From NCBI RefSeq assembly GCF_000346485.2, contig NZ_KQ976354.1:9430666-9494665 (forward strand): a stretch of DNA of 64,000 bases, given 5' to 3'. Both the position numbers and the translations under genes were made by a program. The notes under the pieces were generated by a model that did not search any database, had not been told where the DNA came from, and saw nothing but the letters and a program-made list of their open reading frames with translations. Every line of letters starts with the position of its first letter. Position 1 is the stretch's first letter. Positions 29,047-38,450 of the stretch are shown here, one piece after another. The DNA is from Scytonema hofmannii PCC 7110 (GTDB lineage Bacteria > Cyanobacteriota > Cyanobacteriia > Cyanobacteriales > Nostocaceae).

Positions 29047-29712
29047 ATGCTAACTGTGGTAGATTTTTCCAGTGGTTACAACATTTCTGGATTGACAGAA
29101 TCTAGTAGCAACAACAGTTACTCAGGCTCTGTTGTCATTGCTGGCGGAGATGGCAATGACGCTCTTGTTGGTGATTATGGTGACGACGTAATCTATGGTG
29201 GGAATGGCGACGATACCATTGATGGTGGGTACGGTAACGATGTCCTTAGTGGTGGTCGTGGAGCAGACACTCTCACTGGCGGAGAGGGTAAAGACACCTT
29301 CTTGTTCTCTGATTACCCATTTTATGATGGTACACCAACACAAACAGATGTGCTGACGGATTTCCGATTTGCAGAAGATAAGGTGTCCTTTAATAAACAG
29401 CAGTTTGGCGTTGACAAACTCACTTTTCAAGCCGGAAATAGCTCCCAGCTTTACGGAGATAGCAATCTACTCGTTTTGTTAGACCCATTTCCCAATGCTG
29501 CTGCTGCTGCAAAAGCGATCGCAGATAACAATGCCATTACAGCAACAAAAGGTTTTTTTGTCTACTTCAACCTTAACCTCGGCTTTTCCCGAGTCGTTTA
29601 CTCCCAAGACCTCAATCAAGGTGGTTCGATAAGTGTTCTTGGTAACTTAGTAAATCAAACAGATATAACTAACCAAGCTCTATTCACTGCTCAAAACTTT
29701 GACCTTGGTTGA
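29047..29712 (+). CDS. RTX-type calcium-binding protein (221 aa)
   Basis: Residues ~35-90 hold five to six GGxGxDxLx nonapeptide repeats ([40 protein letters not shown]) forming a calcium-binding beta-roll. The M10-like C-terminal segment [16 protein letters not shown] follows. RTX proteins are exported unfolded by type I systems through a C-terminal signal. The N-terminus ([15 protein letters not shown]) has no Sec signal. A GGAGG site precedes the ATG. It is the last gene of the dehydratase operon, convergent with the first export cassette. Confidence 0.88.
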   Translation: MLTVVDFSSGYNISGLTESSSNNSYSGSVVIAGGDGNDALVGDYGDDVIYGGNGDDTIDGGYGNDVLSGGRGADTLTGGEGKDTFLFSDYPFYDGTPTQTDVLTDFRFAEDKVSFNKQQFGVDKLTFQAGNSSQLYGDSNLLVLLDPFPNAAAAAKAIADNNAITATKGFFVYFNLNLGFSRVVYSQDLNQGGSISVLGNLVNQTDITNQALFTAQNFDLG

Positions 29713-29738
29713 ATCCTAAATGTGTAAGTCAAAAGTTA

Positions 29739-29769
29739 GATCCCCGACTTCTTTGAGAAGTCCGGGATC
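29739..29769. terminator. hairpin between convergent operons
   Basis: A 14-bp stem with one mismatch (GATCCCCGACTTCT / AGAAGTCCGGGATC) lies between the RTX gene and the PpiC gene that face each other. It is closely related in sequence to the hairpin at 23946. It is suited to terminate in both directions, though it has no T-run. Confidence 0.65.
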
Positions 29770-29823
29770 GGAATACCGCAAATTTTTACAAATCAAATAG
29801 GATTGCCATAACAGAAAAACAGG

Positions 29824-30612
29824 CTATGACGCTTTCATTGATTTCACCAAATCATCCTTGGCATCACAATTCTTTTCCTCAAGTTGAATTACAATTTCCA
29901 ATTTTTCTATTTCTTGCTTTAACCAAGCTGCAAATAAATCTCCTAGAATTGTAACCCGCAATTGCTCGTCTAACTCAGGCTGAATAATTTCTTCGACCCA
30001 AATGAGATGCACTCCTTTTTGAGTCACAATTGGCTTGAGAATCTGTGGTGGTGTAGTGGCAAAAACAGCGGCTGCTATTTCTGGTCTAAAATCCGTTCGC
30101 CGTCGAATACCCTGATATCCTCCTGCACGGCGAACTTCTGGTTCTTTGACGTACTGACGGACGATTTCTTGAAAAGAAATTTCGCCTTCTTGCACGGCAT
30201 AAAACAGTTCTAATGCCACGTCTTCATCATCTACAATCACTTCATACGTTACGGCTCCAGTATAATCAAGCTGGTGTTGGTAAAAGAACTTTTCAACGTT
30301 TTCTTCAAATAAATAAATTGCCAACTTATTAGAAAGTATGTTGGTGTGTGCCATGTCTTCAAAATCATCTAAAGTAAGATGGTACTTGTTCAACCATGCC
30401 CAAGTATCTTCTGCTTTCGTGAGTTGATTGGCTAGGCGTATTTGGTCTGCTGCTTGTTGAAGTTCTTCTGGCTCAACTTTAATGCCGTTTTTAAGGGCTG
30501 TATCGATAATGATTTTCCGAGTTGCGATCGCTTCGGCTAAGGTAGGAATTTGGCATGAAATTCTAATTTGGTAGAGGATATCTAAAACAGAAACAGTCAA
30601 GACGTTTGACAT
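29824..30612 (-). CDS. parvulin-type prolyl isomerase of export cassette A
   Basis: 262 aa. An N-terminal helical region (residues 1-130) resembles SurA-type chaperones. A degenerate parvulin domain follows, ending YQGIRRRTDFRPEIAAAVFA then TPPQILKPIVTQKGVHLIW. There is no signal peptide. It lies downstream of the HlyD gene in all three cassettes of this window (paralogues at 38779 and 61447), a fixed partnership suggesting it assists substrate folding or presentation before export. The C-terminus is acidic and coiled-coil-like. ATG start at 30612. Confidence 0.85.
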   Translation of the reverse strand: MSNVLTVSVLDILYQIRISCQIPTLAEAIATRKIIIDTALKNGIKVEPEELQQAADQIRLANQLTKAEDTWAWLNKYHLTLDDFEDMAHTNILSNKLAIYLFEENVEKFFYQHQLDYTGAVTYEVIVDDEDVALELFYAVQEGEISFQEIVRQYVKEPEVRRAGGYQGIRRRTDFRPEIAAAVFATTPPQILKPIVTQKGVHLIWVEEIIQPELDEQLRVTILGDLFAAWLKQEIEKLEIVIQLEEKNCDAKDDLVKSMKAS

Positions 30613-30749
30613 AGTATGACTCCAATTTCATGTGGGGAGTGGGGAGTGGGGAACTCGGTACCCCCTCTGGGGATAAGGGGCAATGGGGAGTAGGGAAGGG
30701 AGATTTTTATAAAGAGTGTTGTGGGTGCAAAGTTCACAAGACTGAGTGA

Positions 30750-32273
30750 CTAAAGCTCTAAACCTCCTGCTTGTAACTTCTTAAAGGGATCTAAGATGAA
30801 ATCGATGACACGACGCTGACGGACAATCACCTCAGCAGTTGCTGTCTGACCAGCAGTTATAGCAATCCGTTTGTCGCCATTTTGGATGTAAGGTTGTTCC
30901 AAAGCAATGTCTAATTCAAAAGTTTCTACTTTGCCTTGATTTGTTTCTACAACTTTTGAGTCAGGTGCAATTTGGCTAACTTTACCGTGTACTACTCCAT
31001 AGTCCTGAAAAGGATAAGCGTCAAACTTAATTTTGACTGGCATTCCCACTTTCAAAAAACCACTTTGCTCGCTAGGCATTTGGGCTTTCAACACGAAAGT
31101 AGTATGTTTAGGGGCAATTTGGGCAACTTTTTGACCGGGTTGAACAACAGAACCCGGTTTGGATAAAGGTAACTCAAAAATCACACCGTCTATGGGAGCA
31201 CGCACTACCCGTTGCTGCAATTGAATCTTGATGGATGTGACTTGACTTTTCGTCTGAACACTTTCCCATAACAAAGAATTCACTTGTGTTTGCAGTTCTT
31301 TAATTTGTTCCTCTGTTTTTAGCTCTGTCAGTTTACCTGTATGAATCTGACTTTGATAACTGCGTTGTACTTCCTGTAAATGGAGTGCTGCTTGTTCAAT
31401 CTCTGACTTAGCTTGGTGAAGAGTTCGTTTATAACTGCTTTGTTGTTCTTGAAAACTGGATATAGCCTGAGATACCTCGGTCTGAGCTTGCTTAACTCGC
31501 TCATCATTTTCTTTCACCAACTGTTTTATTTCCAGAAAGCGATCTTGTGAAATTGCACCATCATTAAATGCTTGTTGATAGCGTGGAACTTTTTCTTGAG
31601 CAGCTTGAAGGCGAACTTCTGCTAACTTATGGGCTGCTTGGCTAGATTTAACAGCTTGCTGCATTTGATTGACTTTAGCTAATTTTTCCTCTTTCTGTAA
31701 GTTATACATACTTTTGAGAGTCTTAAAATTCTGTTGCGCCTGTTCTACTTGAGCAAGCTTTGCTAGTTGTTGAGCCTGATTTTGTTGCTTCTGAGTCTGT
31801 AGAGACAGCAGCACTTGATTTTTGACGAGATCTAAGTTGTTTCGCCGATTTTGCAATCCCTCCAGTTTATCTAACACTTGTTTGAGTTCTGATTTCAGGA
31901 CATCTGAGTCCAACTCCAACAGAATCTGTCCGGCTTTGACACTATCACCTTCTTTAACTTTTACAGCAATCACGCTACTCAGTACTGGACTGTCTAATTT
32001 TTGAGTGGCTCCTTTTGGTTCAATACGTCCTCTCGCGCTACCTGTTTCATCCACCTTTGATAGGGTTGCCCAAGGTAAGGCAATTGCTGTAAAGAGTATT
32101 AAAAAATAGAGTAGCGATCGCGTCCAGATTCGTGGTAAAGCGTCTAGTAGTTCTTCGGTGCCATAGAACCAATCCTTGGCATCTTCTACGGTATCTGGCT
32201 CGGAGACGGTGTAGTTATTAAGCTCGTCTTGTTCCGTTTCCGCAAGCAATGAATTTTGATATTGATTTGGCAT
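30750..32273 (-). CDS. HlyD-family membrane fusion protein, cassette A
   Basis: 507 aa from ATG 32273 (MPNQYQNSLLAETEQDEL). There is one membrane helix at residues ~53-71. A biotinyl-lipoyl half-motif follows (VIAVKVKEGDSVKAGQILLE), then a long Gln/Lys-rich coiled coil (~120-330), then the second lipoyl half (VRAPIDGVIFELPLSKPGSV) and the beta-barrel domain. It ends RQRRVIDFILDPFKKLQAGG. It would bridge the inner-membrane ABC exporter to a TolC-like channel, which is not in this window. The longer start at 32348 is rejected because it overlaps the ABC gene and precedes the conserved N-terminus. Confidence 0.93.
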   Translation of the reverse strand: MPNQYQNSLLAETEQDELNNYTVSEPDTVEDAKDWFYGTEELLDALPRIWTRSLLYFLILFTAIALPWATLSKVDETGSARGRIEPKGATQKLDSPVLSSVIAVKVKEGDSVKAGQILLELDSDVLKSELKQVLDKLEGLQNRRNNLDLVKNQVLLSLQTQKQQNQAQQLAKLAQVEQAQQNFKTLKSMYNLQKEEKLAKVNQMQQAVKSSQAAHKLAEVRLQAAQEKVPRYQQAFNDGAISQDRFLEIKQLVKENDERVKQAQTEVSQAISSFQEQQSSYKRTLHQAKSEIEQAALHLQEVQRSYQSQIHTGKLTELKTEEQIKELQTQVNSLLWESVQTKSQVTSIKIQLQQRVVRAPIDGVIFELPLSKPGSVVQPGQKVAQIAPKHTTFVLKAQMPSEQSGFLKVGMPVKIKFDAYPFQDYGVVHGKVSQIAPDSKVVETNQGKVETFELDIALEQPYIQNGDKRIAITAGQTATAEVIVRQRRVIDFILDPFKKLQAGGLEL

Positions 32274-32289
32274 CAGAATCACCCTCTTT

Positions 32290-35200
32290 TCAATTTGTTT
32301 GAGCCAACTGCTGTTGGTTAAGGTAGAAGTAATGTCCTTTTCTAGCAATCAATTCATTGTGAGTCCCGCTTTCAACTAATACACCTCGGTCTAAAACTAG
32401 AATTAAATCAGCACTGCGTACAGTAGAAAGGCGATGAGCAATAATCAAGCTAGTACGCCCTTTAAGAATATCTTTCAAGTTGTTTTGAATTATCTGTTCT
32501 GATTGCGTATCTAGATGACTTGTAGCCTCATCAAAAATGATAAAACGAGGATTTCCTAACAAAGCACGGGCAATAGCTAGGCGTTGGCGTTGTCCTCCGG
32601 AAAGCATACCACCACCTTCACCAATTTGAGTTTCATAACCCATTGCCAGATGCTGAATAAATTCATCGGCTCCAGCCAGACGTGCTGCTTCGATAATCTC
32701 GTCCATCGTGGCTTCTGGATGAGCAATACTAATGTTTTCCTGAATTGTACCTCCAAACAAAAATGTATCTTGATCCACTACACCAATCTGTTGGCGTAGT
32801 GATTTGAGGGAAATGTTCATAACATCATGACCATCAATTAACACCCTGCCATTCGTTGGTGGATACAAACCCAAAATCAATTTAGATAGGGTTGTTTTTC
32901 CAGAACCACTACGCCCTACGACTGCCACAGTTTGCTCTGGCTGAATTTCAAAGCTGAGATTTTCCAGCACGTTAATATCGCTTTCTGGGTGATAGCGGAA
33001 AGTCACATTCTCAAACTGAACTTGACCGCGAAGTCTACGTAGTACACGTCGAGATGATGAGTGTAAATCTTCTTCTGGTTCCGCTTCTAAAACATCATTA
33101 ATGCGTTCAGTAGAAATAATGACTTCTTGTAGTTGATTCCACAGAACCGTTAACCTCTTGAAAGGTAAGATAATGTTTCCTAACAACATATTAAAGGCAA
33201 TTAATTGCCCAATAGTCAGTTGATTTTGAATCACCAGCCATGCCCCAAACCACAGTAGTCCTGTTGTTACCAAAGATTCAATAGTAGAACTGAAAATTTG
33301 TAGCTGGTTGGTAACAACTTGCCCGCCAAACATTTTTTTGAACAAATGATTCAATTGCTCCTCCCAATGCCAACGTACCGTTTGTTCAATTGCCATTGAG
33401 CGGATGGAACGAATACCTGTAAGAGCTTGAATCAAATAGCTGCTTTCACTCGCTATGGCACTAAAAATATCGCGGTTGATGCGACGAAACCAAGGTGTAG
33501 CCAGTATTGCTAGTAGAAAAAATGGCGGTACGATCGCAAGCGCTATCAATGCCATTTGCCAGCTATACCAAAACATCAATCCCACATAGATAAACACTGT
33601 CAATAAATCTAGGCAAATTGACAATGCCTCTCCTGTAAGAAAGCGCTGAATCTTTTGATTTTCTTGAACGCGAGAAATAATATCGCCGACATAACGCGAC
33701 TCGAAGAACGACAAGGGTAAGCGGAAGGTATGTTTGATAAAACCCACTAACAGTGCCAGACTAATGCGGTTAGCAGTGTGATCCAGCAGATATTGCCGCA
33801 GTCCAGTCATAGCAATCCGGAACAACCCAAAAATCAGCAATCCTAAACCGACAGCGTTTAATGTGAGGGTGCTACCTTGCACAATGACTCGATCTAGCAG
33901 TAACTGAGTAAACAATGGCGTGATTAGCCCAAATATTTGAATTAACAATGAAGCAGCAAACACTTCAAGTAAAACCCAGGAGTGGGGTTTGACTAACTCG
34001 AAAAATCTCCAAAAACCTTCAGTTTCTTCAAAGGCTTCTTTTAGTATGGCTGTAGGTTGTAATAACAAAGCGTACCCAGTCCAACCTTCTTTAAATTGGG
34101 CACTTGTTAAAGTGCGCTGACCAATAGCAGGGTCGCTGACAATCACTTTTCTTTTTGTAATTTCATAAATGACAATATAGTGTTTACTTTCCCAGTGGGC
34201 GATCGCTGGTAGGGGTTGTTGTGCTAACTTATCCAGACTGGCTTTGACAGGTCGGGTCGTAAAGCCAATAGTTTCTGCGGCTGCTGCCATAGCACGTAAA
34301 GTTGAGCCATTACGACTAACGTTAGCTAAATCCCGCAACCGATTGACACTAAAGCGCTTACCCCAAAAACGACCAATCATGACTAAGCAAGCTGCACCAC
34401 AGTCTGAAGCACTTTGTTGTGCATAGAAGGGGTAGCGCTGAGTGAGACGCCCCCACATCTGTCCCGCTCTTACCTTGGGGCTGGGAAAATATGGACGTTG
34501 TTTCTTTTGCTTCTGTTCTTGCTGCGACTCTCTGTGTGCAAGTGGAAATGGAATGATGTTTTTTGAGGAGGGTAAGGATTCTTGTTTGGGCTGACTTGGA
34601 TGATTAATTCTGCTTTCATCAACAAGAACTAAGTTTTCCTTTTGCTTGCAATTTGCAAAGTCTGCTAATTGTTGCCAATATTCTAGTGCTATTTGCCAGT
34701 TAAAATCCTTCAGAATGTAAACAACTGTTGGTTGAGTTACCTCCCGTTTTCCTATTTGATGAGTTCCATAAATATTACCTGGGATCAAGGAATAACCTTG
34801 AGAATTTTGCAGTTCCCCTTTCTGAATTAACCACAACTTGCTATGTTGAGTGAATTCTCGTGGCAAAAGACCAGTTTCCAGGCTGTATCTCGTAAACAGG
34901 GATAAGACTTTGAGTATCTCTTCTACTGATGTATCGCGAGTCAACTCCAAGTTTTGGCGACACAACAATAATAAATCCCAAAGCTCCGCACGTCTATGCA
35001 AATGCTCGCGAACTTTGGGATATTTACTCATCAAGCCTTGCAATATCTCTTGCTTAAGATAGCAAAGCTTTAAGTTTGTGGAGGCTCTAGCAGCATAAGG
35101 CTGAAAGCCTTCTTCCGCAAATAGAGTTAACTCACCAAATGACGCACCTGCTGATTGAGTGGTGATTAAATCATTGGCGCTATCTAGGAGCCTGACTTTT

Positions 35201-35382
35201 CCTGAAAGAATGATGTAAATGCCTTTTTTGGCTTCTGTTGCTTGCCAAAACTGCTTGGCCACCTGTGGCTCAACAATTTCCACTGCCTCTACGCAACTCT
35301 GTAATTCCTCTTCTGAAAGGGTTTCACCTAAGCTGACAGTAAGTTGTTGACTTAGCTGTTGTTGGGAAAACTCTGATAGCAT
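32290..35382 (-). CDS. peptidase-containing ABC exporter with cNMP-like domain, cassette A
   Basis: 1030 aa. A cyclic-nucleotide-binding-like domain (~35-140: KGIYIILSGKVRLLD; GASFGELTLFAEEGF) is followed by an extra ~100-residue regulatory segment. The C39 peptidase lies at ~320-450, with the catalytic Cys in SASDCGAACL and the His in HWESKHYIVIYE. The ABC membrane domain is at ~470-740. The nucleotide-binding domain has GRSGSGKTTL near 826, LSGGQRQRLAIARA and FIIFDEAT. It cleaves double-glycine leaders and exports the cargo (HetC-like cyanobacterial architecture). It is followed by hlyD after 16 bp. Confidence 0.95.
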   Translation of the reverse strand: MLSEFSQQQLSQQLTVSLGETLSEEELQSCVEAVEIVEPQVAKQFWQATEAKKGIYIILSGKVRLLDSANDLITTQSAGASFGELTLFAEEGFQPYAARASTNLKLCYLKQEILQGLMSKYPKVREHLHRRAELWDLLLLCRQNLELTRDTSVEEILKVLSLFTRYSLETGLLPREFTQHSKLWLIQKGELQNSQGYSLIPGNIYGTHQIGKREVTQPTVVYILKDFNWQIALEYWQQLADFANCKQKENLVLVDESRINHPSQPKQESLPSSKNIIPFPLAHRESQQEQKQKKQRPYFPSPKVRAGQMWGRLTQRYPFYAQQSASDCGAACLVMIGRFWGKRFSVNRLRDLANVSRNGSTLRAMAAAAETIGFTTRPVKASLDKLAQQPLPAIAHWESKHYIVIYEITKRKVIVSDPAIGQRTLTSAQFKEGWTGYALLLQPTAILKEAFEETEGFWRFFELVKPHSWVLLEVFAASLLIQIFGLITPLFTQLLLDRVIVQGSTLTLNAVGLGLLIFGLFRIAMTGLRQYLLDHTANRISLALLVGFIKHTFRLPLSFFESRYVGDIISRVQENQKIQRFLTGEALSICLDLLTVFIYVGLMFWYSWQMALIALAIVPPFFLLAILATPWFRRINRDIFSAIASESSYLIQALTGIRSIRSMAIEQTVRWHWEEQLNHLFKKMFGGQVVTNQLQIFSSTIESLVTTGLLWFGAWLVIQNQLTIGQLIAFNMLLGNIILPFKRLTVLWNQLQEVIISTERINDVLEAEPEEDLHSSSRRVLRRLRGQVQFENVTFRYHPESDINVLENLSFEIQPEQTVAVVGRSGSGKTTLSKLILGLYPPTNGRVLIDGHDVMNISLKSLRQQIGVVDQDTFLFGGTIQENISIAHPEATMDEIIEAARLAGADEFIQHLAMGYETQIGEGGGMLSGGQRQRLAIARALLGNPRFIIFDEATSHLDTQSEQIIQNNLKDILKGRTSLIIAHRLSTVRSADLILVLDRGVLVESGTHNELIARKGHYFYLNQQQLAQTN

Positions 35383-35395
35383 TCTCCCTCCTTAA

Positions 35396-36016
35396 TTAAA
35401 TTATTGACTTACTCTGAATACCTGTTTGAAAAAGATTAATTGACCAATGGAAACTAGATTCAGAGTTGGATTGCAGGTCACAAATCTTAATACCAGTATC
35501 CTTGGGAGAATCTGTCGTTTTTTTGTCGCTCGAGCAGTTCCGTTTCGTCGATAGCCCCATTTGTTTTAGCAGGCGATTGATATGGCGATCGGTGATTTCA
35601 ATGCCAAATTCTTGAGCTAAATGTTTACTTAACCATTGGGCAGTCCATGTCGTAAATGGGTAGCCATAATCACGAGGGCTACGGCTTACCAATTCTTTCA
35701 AGCGTTCCATAAATTGATCGTTGACAGTCTTAGGTCTGCCTATTGGTCGCTCTTGCCATTTATGTGCCAAACCGGCTTCTGCTACAGAACTCCAATACCT
35801 TGCCATCTCTTGAGAACAGCCTAAAATCTGACAAATTTGAGTTTGAGATTTCCCCATATCTGCCAGTAACATAATTTCCAACCTACGTCGGTACTCTGGT
35901 TGCAAATTAGTTTGCAAATTCTTCAGCAATGTCTGCCTTTGAAAAGGCGTTAAGAACTTGCTGTCAGTAAAGTCATAGCTTTCAAAACCCTGTGTTGGAC
36001 TTAATTGATGTGACAT
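35396..36016 (-). CDS. HTH protein related to the IS630-type transposase N-terminus, cassette A
   Basis: 206 aa from ATG 36016 (MSHQLSPTQGFESYDF); a TTG 24 bases upstream is less likely. The helix-turn-helix (RRRLEIMLLADMGKSQTQIC then LGCSQEMARYWSSV) and second winged helix (RLKELVSRSPRDYGYPFTTW then TAQWLSKHLAQEFGIEITDR) look like the DNA-binding half of IS630-type transposases. No DDE catalytic domain follows. It lies 13 bp before the transporter gene, and a paralogue holds the same place in cassette B. A domesticated regulator of the cassette is the likely role. Confidence 0.8.
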   Translation of the reverse strand: MSHQLSPTQGFESYDFTDSKFLTPFQRQTLLKNLQTNLQPEYRRRLEIMLLADMGKSQTQICQILGCSQEMARYWSSVAEAGLAHKWQERPIGRPKTVNDQFMERLKELVSRSPRDYGYPFTTWTAQWLSKHLAQEFGIEITDRHINRLLKQMGLSTKRNCSSDKKTTDSPKDTGIKICDLQSNSESSFHWSINLFQTGIQSKSII

Positions 36017-36272
36017 AGTTCGGGAGCAACTTACAGTCAACTCTAGAATGTGGATAAGTAAATTATCTGTGTCTGTTCAATTCTTTGTGGCAAAGATGTG
36101 ACATCTACATCCGTAAGTGATTTGTAACTGATTTTAGGGAATTCCCTTATTGCTTTGGGATGTTGAGTCATTCAGGAGCCTGACCCCTCACCTCGTTCCC
36201 AAGCTCCGCCTGGGAATGGCTTTTTAGGAGGCTCCCCCTTCTGCATTCTGTATGATTACGTCCTTCACACCA

Positions 36273-36332
36273 AAACTTTTGTAACAATTGGCCAATCTTT
36301 TGTGCGAAATAGCACAACTTAAGGTTGCTAGA
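36273..36332 (-). pseudogene. remnant of a peptidase-ABC transporter gene (cNMP-like domain)
   Basis: Read on the minus strand, this gives SSNLKLCYFAQKIGQLLQKF. It matches ASTNLKLCYLKQEILQGLMS of the cassette A transporter (near residue 100) and the same place in cassette B. The surrounding open stretch (36168-36365) loses similarity on both sides. It is best read as the last trace of a further copy of the transporter gene. Confidence 0.6.
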
Positions 36333-37426
36333 CACTCTAGGGGAATCTATCTGAAGTTCCTCCACAAAAATAGCAAGCCCTTATTTTAAGAGGACATCGC
36401 TCAATGATGATGGTAATTTATTCCGCTAGTAGTTGTTAGGAAAAACTGATTGCGTAACTTTACAGTCACCAAAAGCACCTAGTCTTTGGTCTGAATTAAA
36501 ATTCTAACGATCTTATCTCAAAAAACTTGTCTATCAACAGTTCAATACTTGAACTGACTAGATAAGAAACACAAAGTTATTTAATAAAATGGTAGTAGAC
36601 CCCCCTGTTTAAGATACGTAAAAATCGTGATGAACGATGTCCAAACAAATCAAAGCTTCTCCTACCTTGGTTAAAACACAATATCTAATTGCTGGCTAGA
36701 CTAGAAGCCTACTGTTTTCACCTTCTTGCTACAAACAAAATACTGTAACCAACTCAGTAACCTTCATGAAAAAATGAAGATTCAAGAGCTAGCATTAACC
36801 TTCTGAATAACTTTAGCTAGACTACCATAGGAAACCTTCTAGACATTACCCAAGGAGCTGCTTCAACTTTAAAAATGTCTACTTTGCAAAGCTTGGTAAA
36901 TTCAAGCTTTACTGCTCTTATTCGATCGGACTACCCAACATTAAGATGGACAACCCAGGCACGGTGACATTAATTATGATAATCTCAGCTAATATATCAC
37001 CGTTTACCTACATTTTGTCAAGCCTTTTTAAAAAATAAATTATTTGTTCATATAACATTCATGAGAACTTTATAAAAAAATCAACATATTATGTACAAAG
37101 TATGAATTTTCACAATTTGATCGCTAAACATAGACTTTTATAAATCTATATTGATTTATCAATTATTATATGTTTATATAACTATTTAATTATTCACTTT
37201 GAAAGTTTATGTGCATTTTTTTAGAAAATTGAAAAATATTATTGACTGAACTGGGCTGGACTTTGATAAGATATATTGACTTGTATTTAAATTACATGAA
37301 ATAGTGTATAATCAAAAATTCTGTCTCGCAATCCACAGGTGCGATCGCAGTCATCGATGCAAAAACTCAACGCAGAGATAGAGTGTGTGTTCTAGTAAAG
37401 TGTCAATGTTTTTTTGAGGAACTTGA

Positions 37427-37457
37427 GAAACCCGGTTTTTTTAAGAAACCGGGTTTC
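37427..37457. repeat. AAACCCGGTTT-class hairpin
   Basis: Arms GAAACCCGGTTT and AAACCGGGTTTC with a short loop. It belongs to the same hairpin family as 23093 and 38670. Confidence 0.7.
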
Positions 37458-37834
37458 GTGGCAAAGGCGTTATCCATCAAATCAAAGTTGACAGACTACT
37501 AGAAAGACAAAAGAAGTTTTACGACCAAAAAAGCCTGGATTTTTGTCTTATTGATAATGCAGTTTAACCTAAAAAAAACCAAAAAGCCGAGGAATAACTG
37601 AGTGAAGTTATGAATTAGCAGCCTGTTAAGAAAAAATTGCCTTACAGCCACATTTAGTAATTCAAAAAAATGACCATTCTCAGAAGAAATAACAGACTTT
37701 TTCGCCTGGATTTGTGTCCAAAAAACTAATTATCCAAGCTTGATTTTACCTTTGAAATCATTAAATATATAAACATGGCTGAAGCAAACAAGTGCTTAAG
37801 CCAAACAACAAGACAACTTAAGGAGATAAACATT

Positions 37835-38047
37835 ATGTCTAGAATCACAATTTCTGAATTAACAGTAGACTCAAAATCTTTTATCAATGAAGTCGCTGAA
37901 ACAGAAACTACTTGTGTTAACGGTGGTGATGCGCTCACTTCTTTTGTACTGGGCTACGGTGCTTTTGCAGTAGAAATAGCTAAAATCCTGCAAGATACCT
38001 TCTTGAAAGGAACAGGAATTTTAGCGATTTACCAGTTGGTCAAATAA
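37835..38047 (+). CDS. double-glycine leader peptide 4 (bacteriocin-like)
   Basis: 70 aa. The ATG at 37835 is chosen because AAGGAGATAAAC lies just upstream and the N-terminus MSRITISELTVDSKSF matches the other leaders. An ATG at 37775 would add an unrelated 20 residues. The leader ends TTCVNGG (GG at 30-31). The core DALTSFVLGYGAFAVEIAKI is amphipathic/hydrophobic, like unmodified class II bacteriocins. The only Cys is in the leader. It lies between export cassettes A and B, which presumably export it. Confidence 0.75.
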   Translation: MSRITISELTVDSKSFINEVAETETTCVNGGDALTSFVLGYGAFAVEIAKILQDTFLKGTGILAIYQLVK

Positions 38048-38450
38048 TTGAGAACGCAAACAATCAGGGATGTTATACTACTTTATTTTTTTTGCTAATT
38101 AATTTTTTATGCAGCAAGTTTATCCATAAATGGTATAACTTACCTTCTGATTAAATGAAGAAAAAAGGAAGACGTTTGATTTTAGGTTGGGGTAAAAATC
38201 CCCAATCTAAAACAAGCAATTCATAAGCGTTGAGATTTTAAACCTCTACAATCAGCTATTTTAAAGAAACTCTCATCACTCTTCTTCCAAAGTTCTTCAA
38301 AGATAAGACTACTCCCATATCGCTACAAGATTACTTATTTTCTTCTCTTCTTTCTTTGTGTCCTTTGCGTCTTTGCGGTTCATTCAAATAGGTAATCTTC
38401 AGGCAGGACAGAAATAGTACAGATCTTTAATCATTAATTTAAGAACAATC
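38048..38450. other. intergenic region between two peptide genes
   Basis: About 400 bp, AT-rich, with no coding potential seen. It should carry the promoter for the peptide gene at 38451. The stretch around 38330-38390 includes CTTTGTGTCCTTTGCGTC, a low-complexity pyrimidine-rich string common in Nostocales intergenic DNA. Confidence 0.5.

Larger units (their letters stand above)
36017..37834. other. long AT-rich gene-free region between cassettes
   Basis: About 1.8 kb without a supportable gene. It holds a transporter gene remnant (36273-36332), a hairpin (37427-37457), and the upstream region of the peptide gene at 37835. The stretch 36950-37320 is very AT-rich. Much of it looks like decayed or spacer DNA, and regulatory sites for the divergent HTH gene should lie near 36020-36100. 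Confidence 0.6.

Noticed and set aside
35396-36016. Truncated IS630 transposon
   Set aside because: No inverted ends or DDE remnant were found, and the paralogue at 44166 keeps the same length, tail and spacing.
37240-37320. Sigma70-type promoter around TATAAT at 37307
   Set aside because: The TATAAT is good, but no -35 hexamer lies at proper spacing and the nearest gene starts more than 500 bp away.
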